Origin: Metridium senile
Taxonomy: Eukaryota > Cnidaria > Anthozoa > Actiniaria > Metridiidae
Reading direction: 5' to 3'
Assembly (NCBI GenBank): GCA_949775045.1
Contig: OX459102.1
Coordinates: forward strand, 12,556,370 to 12,620,369
DNA: 64,000 nucleotides
The position numbers were made by a program, and so were the translations under genes. Position 1 is the stretch's first letter; each line of letters starts with the position of its first letter. Below the pieces are notes generated by a model that did not search any database, had not been told where the DNA came from, and worked only from the letters and a program-made list of their open reading frames with translations. This document shows, in pieces, positions 24,701 through 34,146 of this stretch.

Positions 24701-27700
24701 ATCGGTTGCAGAATTGTAGCTTATTTTGTTTAGAATTTTTTTTGGATCAATTCTGGAATTGATTTTTTCAGTTACCGCAATTTATTGTCCATTTTTTTTA
24801 TTGTGCATTTTTTTACTCCAATTATTTTCTAAGAAACTTCTGCCATTTTATTCTCTAAATGACGGACGGTCTTCTCGAAAGTCAAATTGTACGTAAATTT
24901 GATCGCATATTGTGAATTCAGTAAAATAGTTTAACGCTAGTTATCGTACATTTTTACCTCCAACTGTTTTCTTAGGAACACTGACGCAGACCACACTAGT
25001 TTAACCTCTAGTTATTGTACATTTTTACTCAAATTGATTTCTTAAGGGAACACTGACGTAGTTCACACTGTTTTTATAGTTATCGTACCTTTTTACTCCA
25101 GTTGTTCTCTTAGAAACACCGACGCAGTCCACACTATAGTTTAACCGCTAGTTATCGTACATTTGTACTCCAATTGTTTTCTTAGAAACACCGACGCAGT
25201 CCACACTATTCAACCGCTAGTTATCGAAGATTTTACTCCAGTTGTTTTCTTGGAAATATTGACGCATCCCACCCTAGTTTAACCGCTATAGTTATCGTAC
25301 ATTTGTACTCCAATTTTTTTCTTAGAAACACCGACGCAGTCCACACTATTTAACCGCTAGTTATCGTACATTTTTACTCCAATTATTTTCTCAGAAACAT
25401 CCACGCAATCCACAGTAGTTTAACCGCTAGTTATCGAAGATTTTACTCCAGTTGTTTTCTTAGAAATATTGACGCATCCCACCCTAGTTTAACCGCTATA
25501 GTTATCGTACATTTGTACTCCAATTGTTTTCTTAGAAACACCAACGCAGTCCACACTATTTAACCACTAGTTATCGTACATCAATTGTTTTCTCAGAAAC
25601 ATCCACACACTCCATAGTAGTTTAACCGCTAGTTATCGAAGATTTTACTCCAGTTCTTTTCTTAGAAACATTGACGCATCCCACCCTAGTTTAACCGATA
25701 TATATCATACAATTTGGGCGTGTTTAATCCCTATATTTATCGCTATTTTCAAAGCTTACCGGTTTGTATTGTAGCTCAACGTTTCCTCTGTATGTCAAAA
25801 GAGACTCTTTCATTCATGTTCTCAGTTTATATTTTTCAAACAACACATGACAAAGACACTTTAATTAAAATTTTTTATCAAAATGCCATCACAATTTCAA
25901 TATGTTATTGAGTCAACAGTTTAGTGAAAATCATTTTTATTAAAAAAAAAATGATAGTAAAGTCAATAAGTTTGAAACATTCAAGTAGATTAACTTACAT
26001 TATCCAAACAGACTCTTGTCTTTGTGGACTTTATTTTCAAAAATACTTTCTTTTCTGCTGGTTTTGTTTGCATTTCGATAAAAGATTGTCTGTAGCTATC
26101 GTACATGTTTCGCCGAAGAAAACAATCGGAGAACACAATCGGAGAAAACGTATGCGGCGATAACTAGTGGTTATTGAGGACTGCGGCAGTTTCAAAGAAA
26201 AAATGGAGTAAAATGTACGATAACTAGTGGTTTCAAACTAGTGTGAGCTATGTCAAAGAGAACAATTCTAGTAAAATTGTACGATAACTAGCGGTTAAAT
26301 AGTGTGGACTGCGTCGATGTTTCTAAGCAAACAATTCTAGTAAATATGTACGTTAACTAGCGGTTAAACTAGTATGGATCGATATGGACTGCGTCGATGT
26401 TTCTAAAAACAGTCAGAGTAAAAATGTACGATAATCAGCGGTTGAGCTAGTGTGCCACGATATTAATAAACGTTTTGAACGAAGGCTAATTAGAGGAGTC
26501 CCAGAACAAGGTTTCCCCCTTAATATTTCAAGCTTCTTTACCTTTATTTAATTATTTAATTAATATATAGTATTTATATACGCTAGGTTTTTTAATTAGT
26601 TAATAATGATCTGAACTTAGATCGAAATATACTATACTATTATTTTTTTCGGACTCGTATTCCTTATATAGGTTTTTTATATTTAACTATATTTCAATAT
26701 TTTACTTGCACTAGAATTAATTAAGTCCTAGAATTAATTGTAAAGTTTAATTAGTTTGCCTCACGAAAGTGGAGACCTTCGAGTGAGACAAACGAATCAT
26801 TTTCTACTTATCCAAACGTTATCCAATTGAAATTAAAAATATCCAAATATCTGACTTTATGTATGATATTAACTGCTCTAAACTGAAGCCCATGTTAATT
26901 CACAGATCCCAAGCAAAGAACGGGAAAATGCTATTAATATAGAAATCACATTTTAATCTTCGCCGGATCGAGGTTATCCCTGTACAAATGCGCCTTTTGT
27001 ACAAACAGTACAGCGGTGCTAAATAACACGAAACTGGAGTAGTAGGTTTGAGGCCATGTACTACTGTATTTATTCAGATCTTGAGCTTTCGTCGGACGCC
27101 GTATTAATCAGAAGATAGAGTGAAAAAGTTTTCATTCTATATTCTGATGATGTCGGCGTCCGACGAAAGCTCCAGATCTGAATATCAAATACAGTAGTAC
27201 ATGGCCTCAAACCTACTCTCATAAGAAAATACAACATATGAACCATGTGAAAAGCTCATTGTTTGTCTTTCGCAGACGTCTTATTCAGTTTGGTGTGATG
27301 AAGGGACTTATCCGCCGACTACATAAATACCCAGTGAACATGAACAGATCACGACTGGGCAGTGGACAAAAGAACATAGTACTGAGGATGAAGGACAATG
27401 AAAGCAACAGAATACGACGAATACAGAAGTATGGATCGTCTATATGAACGAACGAATGAATGAATGGATGCATGAATGAATGGGTGAATGGATGGATGGA
27501 TGGATGGATGGATGGATGAATAAATGAATGAATGGTTGAATGGATGGATGGATGAATAAATGAATGAATGGTTGGATGAATGAATGAATGGTTGGATGGA
27601 TGGATGAATAAATGAATGAATGGTTGAATGGATGGATGAATGAATGGATGGATGGATGGATGGATGGATGGATGGATGGATGGATGGATGGATGGATGGA

Positions 27701-29408
27701 TGGATAAATGAATGGATGGATGGATGGATGAATTAATGAATGGATGGATGGATGAATAAATGAATGAATGGTTGAATGGATGGATGAATAAATGAATGAA
27801 TGGTTGGATGGATGGATGAATAAATGAATGAATGGTTGAATGGATGGATGAATAAATGAATGAATGGTTGAATGGATGGATGAATAAATGAATGCTTGAA
27901 TCGATGGATGAATAAATGAATGCTTGAATCGATGGATGAATAAATGAATGAATGGTTCGATGGATGGATGAATAAATGAATGGTTGGATGGATGGATGAA
28001 TAAATGAATGAATGGTTGAATGGATGGATGAATAAATGAATGAATGGTTGAATGGATGGATGAATAAATGAATGGTTGAATGGATGGATGAATAAATGAA
28101 TGCTTGAATCGATGGATGAATAAATGAATGAATGGTTGATGGATGGATGAATAAATGAATGGTTGAATGGATGGATGAATAAATGAATGAATGGTTGGAT
28201 GGTTGGATGAATAAATGAATGAATGGTTGAATGGATGGATGAATAAATGAATGAATGGTTGAATGGATGGATGAATAAATGAATGCTTGAATGGATGGAT
28301 GAATAAATGAATGGTTGAATCGATGGATGAATAAATGAATGAATGGTTCGATGGATGGATGAATAAATGAATGGTTGAATGGATGGACCCCTCCCCCCCC
28401 CCCCCCCCCCCTAAAGCTCGAAACGTCAGTAAAGTTAAGTCAACATTTTTTACTGTGTTACAAATTTCATTATATTACCTATCACTGTCTTATGTATTTT
28501 GCTCGTTTTTCAGATGGCTGAATGGCGAGCACAATTATGATGAAATTTGCTGCAAAACGAGTAAGATTTGAAAGAAACTATTTCATATTGTACTAACCTT
28601 GATTGATGTTATCACCACCGTCACTACATCATTACCACCATCGTCACTACAATCATCATGACCACCATTCAACTATCACCTTCATCAGTCATTTCATCAT
28701 TATGTATAACCAATTATCATCATATCACCATCACCTGACCACCATCATCACTACCACCATCAGCATCATCATCACTACCACCAGCACCAGCATCATCACT
28801 ACCACCAGCACCAGCATCATCACAATAACTACCATCATCATCACTACCGTACAACTATCACCATCATCTTCATCAGTCATTGTCATCATTAAAACCACCA
28901 GTTATCATCACTACCACCATCAGCATCACTACCACCATCACTACCAGTCCACCACCACAATAACTACCACCATTATCACTACCGTATACAACTATCACCA
29001 TCATCTTAATTACAGTCATTGTCATCATTATAACCACCACAGTTATCATCATTATTATATCACCATCACAACCACCATTACCATCACCACCATCATCACT
29101 ACCACCACCACCACAATAACTACCACCATCACGGATCACTACCGTATACAACTATCACCATCACCATCATCAGTCATTGTCATCATTATAACCACCACAG
29201 TTATCATCATTATTATATCACCATCACAACCACCATTACCATCACCACCATCATCACTACCACCATCAAAACCATCTTTTATATCTTTCATAATCAGTAT
29301 TCCCAGATGGTATATATTTCTTTCTTTTTTTGTTCTAAAGGTTTATCACACCAAGAGCTAGACGAAATCATCGAGAACGACCCTAACATAGTCGTAATAT
29401 GGAAATAG
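9798..29408 (+). CDS. NPRL2: NPRL2, GATOR1 complex subunit (complete, 12 exons)
   Basis: NPRL2 pairs with NPRL3 and DEPDC5 in GATOR1, the lysosomal GAP for RagA/B that shuts down TORC1 when amino acids are scarce. Exons: 9798-9869, 9947-10038, 10402-10570, 12213-12321, 12853-12989, 13730-13827, 14340-14376, 15080-15173, 15994-16111, 27276-27428, 28514-28560, 29341-29408. All borders are AG/GT and all phases agree, giving 397 residues (human 380). Start [15 protein letters not shown] and end [11 protein letters not shown] match the family. KYSRNALLF carries Arg76, aligned to the human catalytic arginine finger Arg78. Also visible: [25 protein letters not shown] [45 protein letters not shown] and YDEICCKT. 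Exon 10 codes for a basic stretch after KYPV that is longer than in human. Intron 9 is 11.2 kb and hosts a GPCR gene; introns 4, 8, 10 and 11 contain simple-sequence arrays. Confidence 0.97.
10080..10330. repeat. (TTTCC)n pyrimidine tract
   Basis: CCTTTCCAATCCTTTCC-type repeats in NPRL2 intron 2, ending near the branch region of exon 3. Confidence 0.85.
10610..10750. mobile_element. TA-flanked MITE (GAGTACAAACACTAAAAGTG)
   Basis: TIRs GAGTACAAACACTAAAAGTG and CACTTTTAGTGTTTGTACTC, 141 bp in all, flanked by TA. Located just after NPRL2 exon 3. Confidence 0.82.
11040..12000 (+). mobile_element. Non-LTR retrotransposon (CR1/L2-like) reverse transcriptase fragment
   Basis: In NPRL2 intron 3. 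Broken frames encode RT palm and thumb motifs: the catalytic YADD box in [12 protein letters not shown], then [55 protein letters not shown] and [18 protein letters not shown]. This order matches LINE elements of the CR1/L2 group. The copy has frameshifts and stops and is further split by a 295-bp MITE at 11189-11483. It is dead and lacks identifiable endonuclease sequence. Confidence 0.82.
11189..11483. mobile_element. Mutator-like MITE with 9-bp TSD inside the LINE
   Basis: Near-perfect inverted arms of about 107 bp start CATCCTCGGGAACCC and end GGGTTCCCGAGGATG. The element is flanked by TACTTCCAA at 11180-11188 and 11484-11492. Removing the element and one copy of this 9-mer restores the RT frame ([16 protein letters not shown]), which proves insertion. 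Long TIRs plus a 9-bp duplication fit Mutator-like elements; no transposase is present. Confidence 0.88.
12480..12790. repeat. (TTTG)n/(TCTG)n tract
   Basis: TTTGTTTGTCTG repeats in NPRL2 intron 4. The Cys/Leu/Phe-rich frames at 12466-12995 are mostly this repeat; only 12853 onward is real exon. Confidence 0.88.
15300..15925. repeat. (AATC)n tetranucleotide tract
   Basis: About 620 bp of CAATCAATCAACCAAAC in NPRL2 intron 8. A similar (AATC)n tract lies at 53895-53998. Confidence 0.9.
16732..18659 (-). CDS. Class A (rhodopsin-family) GPCR, nested in NPRL2 intron 9
   Basis: A complete seven-helix receptor of about 300 residues in two exons: 18292-18659 (ATG 18659) and 16732-17266, joined inside the DRY arginine (AG|G). 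Landmarks in order: TM1 GNFVVL (N1.50), TM2 [11 protein letters not shown] (D2.50), TM3 AIAVDRYFAI (DRY), TM4 [13 protein letters not shown] (W4.50), TM5 [16 protein letters not shown] (P5.50, Y5.58), TM6 LLFWSPA (W6.48, P6.50), TM7 NSAINPWIY (NPxxY). The N-terminus has one N-glycosylation sequon (NAS) and no obvious signal peptide. Position 3.25 is Val, and the short second extracellular loop has no Cys, so the usual disulfide is absent, as in melanocortin/EDG/cannabinoid-type receptors. Ligand unknown. The gene is intact and antisense to its host gene; about 1 kb of intron separates the exons. Confidence 0.92.
18715..19190. repeat. ~70-bp satellite, forward array 1
   Basis: About six diverged monomers with the core GTACGATAACTAGCGGTTAA ... 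ACTGCGTCGATGTTTCTAAG. It lies just upstream of the GPCR start, in NPRL2 intron 9. Related arrays: 20220-20525 and 26160-26460 (same orientation), 24930-25705 (inverted). Confidence 0.8.
19711..19785 (-). tRNA. tRNA-like sequence, probably a SINE head or decayed tRNA
   Basis: On the minus strand AGTATAATGGCTTAAAGCGC resembles an A box and GGTTCGAATCC is a perfect B box about 45 bases later. Acceptor and T-stem pairing is poor, so this is not a working tRNA. No poly-A-tailed SINE body is obvious. In NPRL2 intron 9. Confidence 0.4.
20220..20525. repeat. ~70-bp satellite, forward array 2 (diverged)
   Basis: Three or four diverged copies with CGATAACTAGCGGATAAA and GCATCGCCGAGCATTTCTAAG. Confidence 0.7.
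20530..21600. other. NPRL2 intron 9, no feature recognised
   Basis: AT-rich sequence with short frames only. No exon, RNA or repeat structure was recognised. The same holds for 21934-23040 and 24410-24925. Confidence 0.5.
21602..21933. mobile_element. MITE with AAAGGCCGATTTACACG ends
   Basis: Inverted ends AAAGGCCGATTTACACG / CGTGTAAATCGGCCTTT; interior rich in TACGACT and GTCGTA motifs in both orientations. In NPRL2 intron 9. Confidence 0.75.
23063..23274. repeat. G-run palindrome (AGGGGTGGACCATTTG ends)
   Basis: Inverted ends TTAGGGGTGGACCATTTG / CAAATGGTCCACCCCCTAA bracket a G-rich run near 23090-23110 and a C run of about 18 near 23240. Confidence 0.78.
23659..24406. mobile_element. TTAA-flanked element with GGTAGTACCGGATACTTG termini
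   Basis: Ends GGTAGTACCGGATACTTG and CAAGTATCCGGTACTACC are inverted and sit between TTAA at 23655-23658 and 24407-24410. Length 748 bp, no coding capacity seen. It shares the TTAA plus GG...CC architecture with 3764-4798 and 5145-6062, but its sequence differs. Confidence 0.8.
24930..25705. repeat. ~70-bp satellite, inverted array with higher-order period
   Basis: About eleven monomers of TTTAACCGCTAGTTATCGTA ... ACACCGACGCAGTCCACACTA. From 25230 a three-monomer block of about 210 bp (variants with CATCCCACCCTAG, CAGTCCACACTA, CAATCCACAGTAG) repeats twice or more, a higher-order structure. The array is inverted relative to those at 18715, 20220 and 26160. Confidence 0.82.
26160..26460. repeat. 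~70-bp satellite, forward array 3
   Basis: Four to five monomers (CGATAACTAGCGGTTAAA, GGACTGCGTCGATGTTTCT), inverted to the array ending at 25705 about 450 bp away. Confidence 0.75.
26975..27035. repeat. Dispersed repeat (TTATCCCTGTACAAATGCGCC)
   Basis: Shares TTATCCCTGT, AAATGC.CCTTTTGT, AGTACAG.GGTGCTA.ATAACA with 2325-2385 and, partly, 7314-7362. Family unknown. Confidence 0.6.
27038..27225. mobile_element. Long-arm palindromic MITE next to NPRL2 exon 10
   Basis: Arms of about 75 bp (AGTAGGTTTGAGGCCATGTA ... and complement, with TCGTCGGACGCCG inside) surround a ~35-bp loop. The element ends about 50 bp before the exon 10 acceptor at 27275. Confidence 0.8.
27440..28385. repeat. GGATGGATGAATAAATGAAT satellite in NPRL2 intron 10
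   Basis: About 950 bp built on GGATGAATAAATGAATGAAT with GGTTGAAT spacers, giving a higher-order unit of about 32 bp over a 4-bp base period. It begins 12 bp after the exon 10 donor and ends in a run of about 20 C. Confidence 0.92.
28600..29290. repeat. CACCATCAT-type trinucleotide tract in NPRL2 intron 11
   Basis: Imperfect ACCACCATCATCACT repeats, with a ~140-bp segment (TACAACTATCACCATC ... GTTATCATCATTATTATATC) repeated three times. The His/Thr-rich 252-codon frame is a repeat artefact. Confidence 0.9.
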
Positions 29409-29629
29409 ATAAAGAACAGTTATCGGTGTATCAAAATCAAGTGGGCTTCCTGTCCTGCCCTTACCACAGGCAGCCCAAGCTCTTGGTCTGGGAACCTTTT
29501 ATTTTGTAATTTGCATGACACATAAAATATGGTGTAATTTATATATATATATTTCCCAACGTTGCCAGAAAACGGGCTTGGGCTTCCTGTGGTCGAACAG
29601 ACTCTGAATACAACGTTATTACAGTCCTC

Positions 29630-29945
29630 TTCAGTCAGAGCGAATGGGTCCCAAACAAAAAAATGTGGTAGAACTTTAATATAATTTTTTAAATAATTCA
29701 ATACTAGATATTCCAAAACGGAAAGAACTAGTTCTGTTATAATGTCGGTATTTATAGAAGCAATAAGAGATATAACACCATGTAATACTAAGAGGCCAGA
29801 GCAACAAAGGGATCCCAAACAAAATAATGTGGTGATACTGACAACTATTGAAATTGTTAATATAATTTAATACTAGATATTCCAAAACGGAAAGAACTAG
29901 TTCTGTTATAGTGTCGGTATTTATAGAAGCAATAAGAGATGTAAC
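29630..29945. repeat. ~175-bp tandem duplication 3' of NPRL2
   Basis: Two copies share GGATCCCAAACAAAA/GGGTCCCAAAC, AATGTGGT, ACTAGATATTCCAAAACGG and TATTTATAGAAGCAATAAGAG. Near-identity suggests a recent duplication. Just upstream, 29430-29620 has no gene; it holds inverted GGGCTTCCTGT-type copies. Confidence 0.8.
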
Positions 29946-30000
29946 AGATATTATATCACTGTGAAAAGTAATATACTAAAGAGTGTCCATGGGAACAAGT

Positions 30001-30303
30001 CTATCTGGATACAGGAAGGTACATCACGTGATGCTGATAAGCGACGTCCATTGGCTGGCTGGTTTTGGTATTGTTATTCAGCCCACACATCATGTTGTCA
30101 TAGTGATAGCTGATGCTTGCACACGTCGGGTTTTCCTCGCACTTGAAGAAACACACGAGCACGTTGCCATCGGGAAGTGTGTCGATAGTGGAGTCCTTGA
30201 AGGTCACGCCATCTTCGTTAGTCACGCTACTGAAGAACTGATCTGCGCATGCGTAGTTAATGAGTAGAGGGATCGCAATGATCGTGATTTTGAAGACAAT
30301 CAT
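30001..30303 (-). CDS. Small secreted PAN/apple-like protein
   Basis: ATG at 30303 opens a 100-residue frame. It starts with a signal peptide (MIVFKITIIAIPLLINYACA, cleavage probably before DQFF), followed by a Cys-containing module with FFSSVTNEDGVTF, VCFFKCEENPTCASISYH and MMCGLNNNTKT. Spacing of the Cys residues and the CxxCxxxxxC-like pattern resemble PAN/apple domains, which bind protein or carbohydrate outside cells. The frame ends at TGA 30001 after YLPVSR. It could be a single-exon gene or the first exon of a longer one: a possible but weak donor (CCT|GTATCC) lies just before the stop. Upstream, 30404-30830 contains repeated segments rather than a clear promoter. Confidence 0.6.
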   Translation of the reverse strand: MIVFKITIIAIPLLINYACADQFFSSVTNEDGVTFKDSTIDTLPDGNVLVCFFKCEENPTCASISYHYDNMMCGLNNNTKTSQPMDVAYQHHVMYLPVSR

Positions 30304-30403
30304 CTTGAACACTGGAATAGAAACGATTATTTTGTAACTAATATCATACAGTCAATGTTAAAAATATTGTCCACCAAAAAAGACATTAACACTAAAAGAA
30401 ATG

Positions 30404-30830
30404 TCACGTGACATTACATAAGTTAGCTCTAAATGCATTTAATAATTCGTATTCCATGTACATTGTTACTCGTATATATAAATGTCACGTGACACTACAA
30501 AACTTGGCTCTAAATGCATTTCATAATTCTTATTCCACGTTAACTGTTACCTTATTCCATTTAATTTTCGCGTCACTTAATTTTCGCGTCACTTAATTTT
30601 CGCGTCACTTAATTTTCGCGTCACTTAAATTTCGCGAATTTCGCGATTTAAAAAATAATCGCGAAAATAAAGTGTCGCGAAATATCGCTATCCAAAAATC
30701 GCGAAATTTTGGTGTCGCAAAAATTACATGGAATAAGGTACTCATATATAAATGTCTACAACAGTTGTCTCTAAATGCATTTTATAATTATTATTCCATG
30801 TTCATTGTTACTCATTATATAGTTGAAAAT
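30404..30830. repeat. Triplicated ~75-bp segment upstream of the PAN gene
   Basis: Three copies with AATGTCACGTGACA (first two), GGCTCTAAATGCATTT and TTATTCCATG. The last is separated by the TA-flanked MITE 30550-30738. TCACGTGA is an E-box palindrome, so the two copies could be regulatory; this is inference. Confidence 0.72.
30550..30738. mobile_element. TA-flanked MITE (CCTTATTCCA...TGGAATAAGG)
   Basis: TIRs CCTTATTCCATTTAATTTTCGC and the matching right end lie between TA dinucleotides. The interior has tandem AATTTTCGCGTCACTT units. The surrounding ~75-bp segment is repeated twice next door (30404-30549) without this insert, which shows the empty site. Confidence 0.8.
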
Positions 30831-30970
30831 TTCAACAGCTAAAAACAAATAAAGAAAGAATCACGCGTCACTTGTTGTAGTGTTAATGCCTAAAGGCTCG
30901 CCAAAATACAGCGTATCACTCATAAAATAAAGCAGATTTCATATGAAAAACACGGTCAAGCTAAGGTTAA

Positions 30971-31275
30971 GGCCCGGGCAAACGGTTTCAACATTTGCTT
31001 CAACATCCGTTCTATTTTGTTGAATGGCAATGTTTAAACGCTTATAAACTCTTTCAAAATCAATTCAACATCGATTCAACATGTTTCAACATTGTTGAAA
31101 GAGTTTAAAAGCGTTTAAACATTGCCATTCAAGTCCAACAAAATCGAACGGATGTTGAAGCAAATGTTAATTCATAATAAATCATACTGACGCAGAAGAA
31201 ACGTAATCTTCAATTTTTAACTATAAATGCCTTCGTGCAAACAAATATTGAATGTTGAAACCGTTTGCCCGGGCC
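30971..31275. mobile_element. GGCCCGGGCAAACGG MITE, copy 1
   Basis: Ends GGCCCGGGCAAACGGTTTC and its reverse complement, flanked on both sides by TTAA. The interior is a long hairpin of CAACATTTGCTTCAACATCC-type sequence. Copy 2 lies at 33266-33481. Confidence 0.78.
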
Positions 31276-32550
31276 TTAAGACATATACCATTTCAAAGTC
31301 TAGTAGTCGGCAGCTGATGAAGACTAGCAGTTGCAGTCGAAACGTCTCGGTCTAAACCTTAGACCACGGATCCGGATACTTTTATTTTTGAAACCGCATA
31401 CTTTTTGATGCGAATCGGCCTATCGTCCACACGAATCCATTGAATCCGGTCACCGAAACCGCATACTTTTACTTGAATCCTCCGGATACGCGGATTCGTG
31501 TGGACGCAAATATTTCTATGCGGTTTCAGCCGGATCGGATTCGTGTAGACGAGGCCTTGGACATTCGCGAGACAAATGAATAATTTTCTACTTATCCCAA
31601 ATCTACGATTGATAATCTTTATCATAATATGATTTATTTCTATAATCAATTTGATTAAACAAATACTATTTCTTACCTTTGAGTACAGTCAGTAAATACG
31701 AGAAAAAAAATTCAAACCATAAAATCTGCACTTATAATTATGCGAAAAGTTCTGAATTGAAGTCATTGAATTATAACTTCAGTGAACTAACGAAATCTGA
31801 TTGGTTTACGTAGCGAAAGATATTAATTTTTAACAGCTTTAACTTTGGCAAACTTTAAATTCATTTGAGCCATAAAAGGCGACAGCTGTTTGAGAAAAAT
31901 GAATTTGAATGCGTTCAGTGTATAAGTCAAACAGTGGGGTGCAATTCCAGCCAAGGGCATATATAATTTTCTCATGTATCTGTTTCAGAAAAAGTTTATT
32001 TGCTTTTTTATGTATTTTGTTATATTTTAATTGGTACTTTCCGTCGTTCCGGCTTCATTTCTTTCTTTCTTCATTTCTTTCTTTATTTTTTGCAATTCCC
32101 ATGTTTTTTATCTATTTATTTAGCACATTTATCTAGTTTTGTATTATATTGTATAAATTATATGTTATATGTTATATTTATATTGTATTATTTACATTTC
32201 TGTATTATACTTTAATTTTATATTATATGCCAGAAGGCCCAGTGGAAGATTAGCTTTTGCTAAACTGGTGCACTTTGTAAGTGTTTGTTTAACCCTCTTT
32301 AAATAAAGTTTATTATTATTATTATAATTATTCTTGTTAGCTGTTTTCCTTGCATTTATATTTCAGGTTTTGTATTTTAATTCCTTATTCATTCATTCTT
32401 TTTCTTTCTTTCAGAATCATTCAATCTATTTATGAATTTAAAAGTAAACTTAAAACTCATTTATTCAGGAAAGCTTTTTGCAGATTAGAAAATTTATATT
32501 AATTTTCTAAAGTTGTAGATTACTCTTTTATATATGTTTTTTTCTATATT

Positions 32551-32842
32551 TACCGTCGTTTGCACCTACCCGTTAACGGTCGCGACAAAAAGCATGTTCT
32601 GTCTAGATGTAAACTTCCAAAGTTTGGTGCCAAACTTCCAATGCAATCCTCTAAATAAATTCAATTTGTTGAGGTAGATTTCGCATATTATATATTTTTG
32701 TTACATCTGTTAAAGGATAGATGCAAGTGCAGTACATATCTATAAAATTTCTAGCCTTTTTTTTGTGGTTTACAAACATGCGAAGTTTGGTGTGCCAATC
32801 TTTGAAGTTTGACTGCGAGACAGAACATGTTTTTATTTAATT
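32551..32842. mobile_element. Uninterrupted copy of the 5011-6234 MITE
   Basis: Reverse-complement relative of the outer element at 5011-6234. It shares TACCGTCGTTTGCACC, ACATGTTCTGTCT-type blocks, the TTGGTGCCAAACTT core and the TATCCTTTAACAG target. The right end stops after AGACAGAACATG, so the distal TIR is truncated. Confidence 0.8.
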
Positions 32843-33149
32843 GTATATATATCTATATTTTTTTGAAAATGTTTGTTAAACTTGATTCTTCTATTTGTAA
32901 GAAACAGCGCTACATGAATAAATATATTATTATTATAATTATTTATATCTTTTGATCTTTGTCTTTATTTCTTTCTTCGCTTTTATTCTTTCTTTCTTTC
33001 ATTTATGCATTTTTTCATAGTTTCTATAGTCTTGTTTCAATTTCTTAGCGTATGGGTTAAACTTCTTGTATAGTTATTAGTTAAAAAGCTCCAAGCTCCA
33101 AGAAACCTTAATCAATGTATTTGCATATAAGTCCTCTATAACCTGCGTT

Positions 33150-33222
33150 GCCAGCGGTCTGCGGTCTGCGGTCTGCGGTCTGCGGTCTGCGGTCTGCGGT
33201 CTGCGGTCTGCGGTCTGCGGTT
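33150..33222. repeat. (CTGCGGT)n 7-bp repeat
   Basis: Ten copies of GGTCTGC in a row. Confidence 0.93.
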
Positions 33223-33265
33223 TTGGGAGAGAAGAGAGGGAAAGACCGCCGGCAACGCAGGCTAA

Positions 33266-33481
33266 GGGACCAGGCAAACGGTTTCAACATTTGCCGGCTT
33301 CAACATCCGTTCGATTTTGTTGAATGGCAATGTTTAAACGCTTTTTAACTATATCAACATTGTTAAAACGTGCTGAATCGATGTTGAATTGATGTTGAAA
33401 GAGTTTAAAAGCGTTTAAACATTGCCATTCAACAAAATCGAACGGATGTTGAAGCAAATGTTGAAACCGTTTGCCCGGGCC
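33266..33481. mobile_element. GGCCCGGGCAAACGG MITE, copy 2
   Basis: Same family as 30971-31275, with a diverged left end (GGGACCAGGCAAACGG) and an intact right end (CCGTTTGCCCGGGCC). It is flanked by CTAA on both sides instead of TTAA. That leaves open a 3-bp TAA (PIF/Harbinger) or 4-bp TTAA-like target. Confidence 0.75.
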
Positions 33482-34146
33482 CTAAGTTGTCTAGTGTTAG
33501 ACGATTTCTTGTCATCAAAAACTGTAACATATAGAGATTGTTTGAAATAAAGTTGTTCATATCGGTTATCCGGTTTTCCTACCTCCGCAAAAATAAACAT
33601 GTGAACAAAGCAGTGTGCTAAACATTTAACGAATCTGAGTCTCACCAATATAATAAGCCACTGGCTAAATACATTGAGACGTTAAAAAATGATTTATTTT
33701 TTATTTATATCAATTTTAATGGTAAAAACTAACTTAGAAAATGATCACACCCAATCAGATGACTGTATTTTAGTGTTCTATATTCCATAGTATCTAAATA
33801 TAGTATTCCACTGACAAGGGGCTTTTGTTTTTTATTGTTTTGCCACCTCGCCAGTGATATAGTAAGCCATATTAGAAAACGCTGTTTTCCTATGGTCATG
33901 TGATAAGACTAACATCGATATCAAAGATGAACAAGTTATTAATAAACAGTTCTATAATATTGACGTAGTTCTCGTGGGATAAACTGTCAACAGAAGTATT
34001 GGATGATTTCCGCCTCACCAAAAAGCGAAGGGAAAGGACCCTGGGAACGAGGTTGAAAATTAGGCCATATTTTACGAAAAAATAGACGACTTTCATCCAC
34101 CCCCACAAGATGATTTCTTATTACCTTTCGCTCACAATATTGTATG

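Noticed and set aside
28603..29361. 252-codon His/Thr-rich ORF
   Set aside because: Produced by CACCATCAT repeats in NPRL2 intron 11.
33148..33348. Short ORFs on both strands
   Set aside because: Caused by the 7-bp CTGCGGT repeat.
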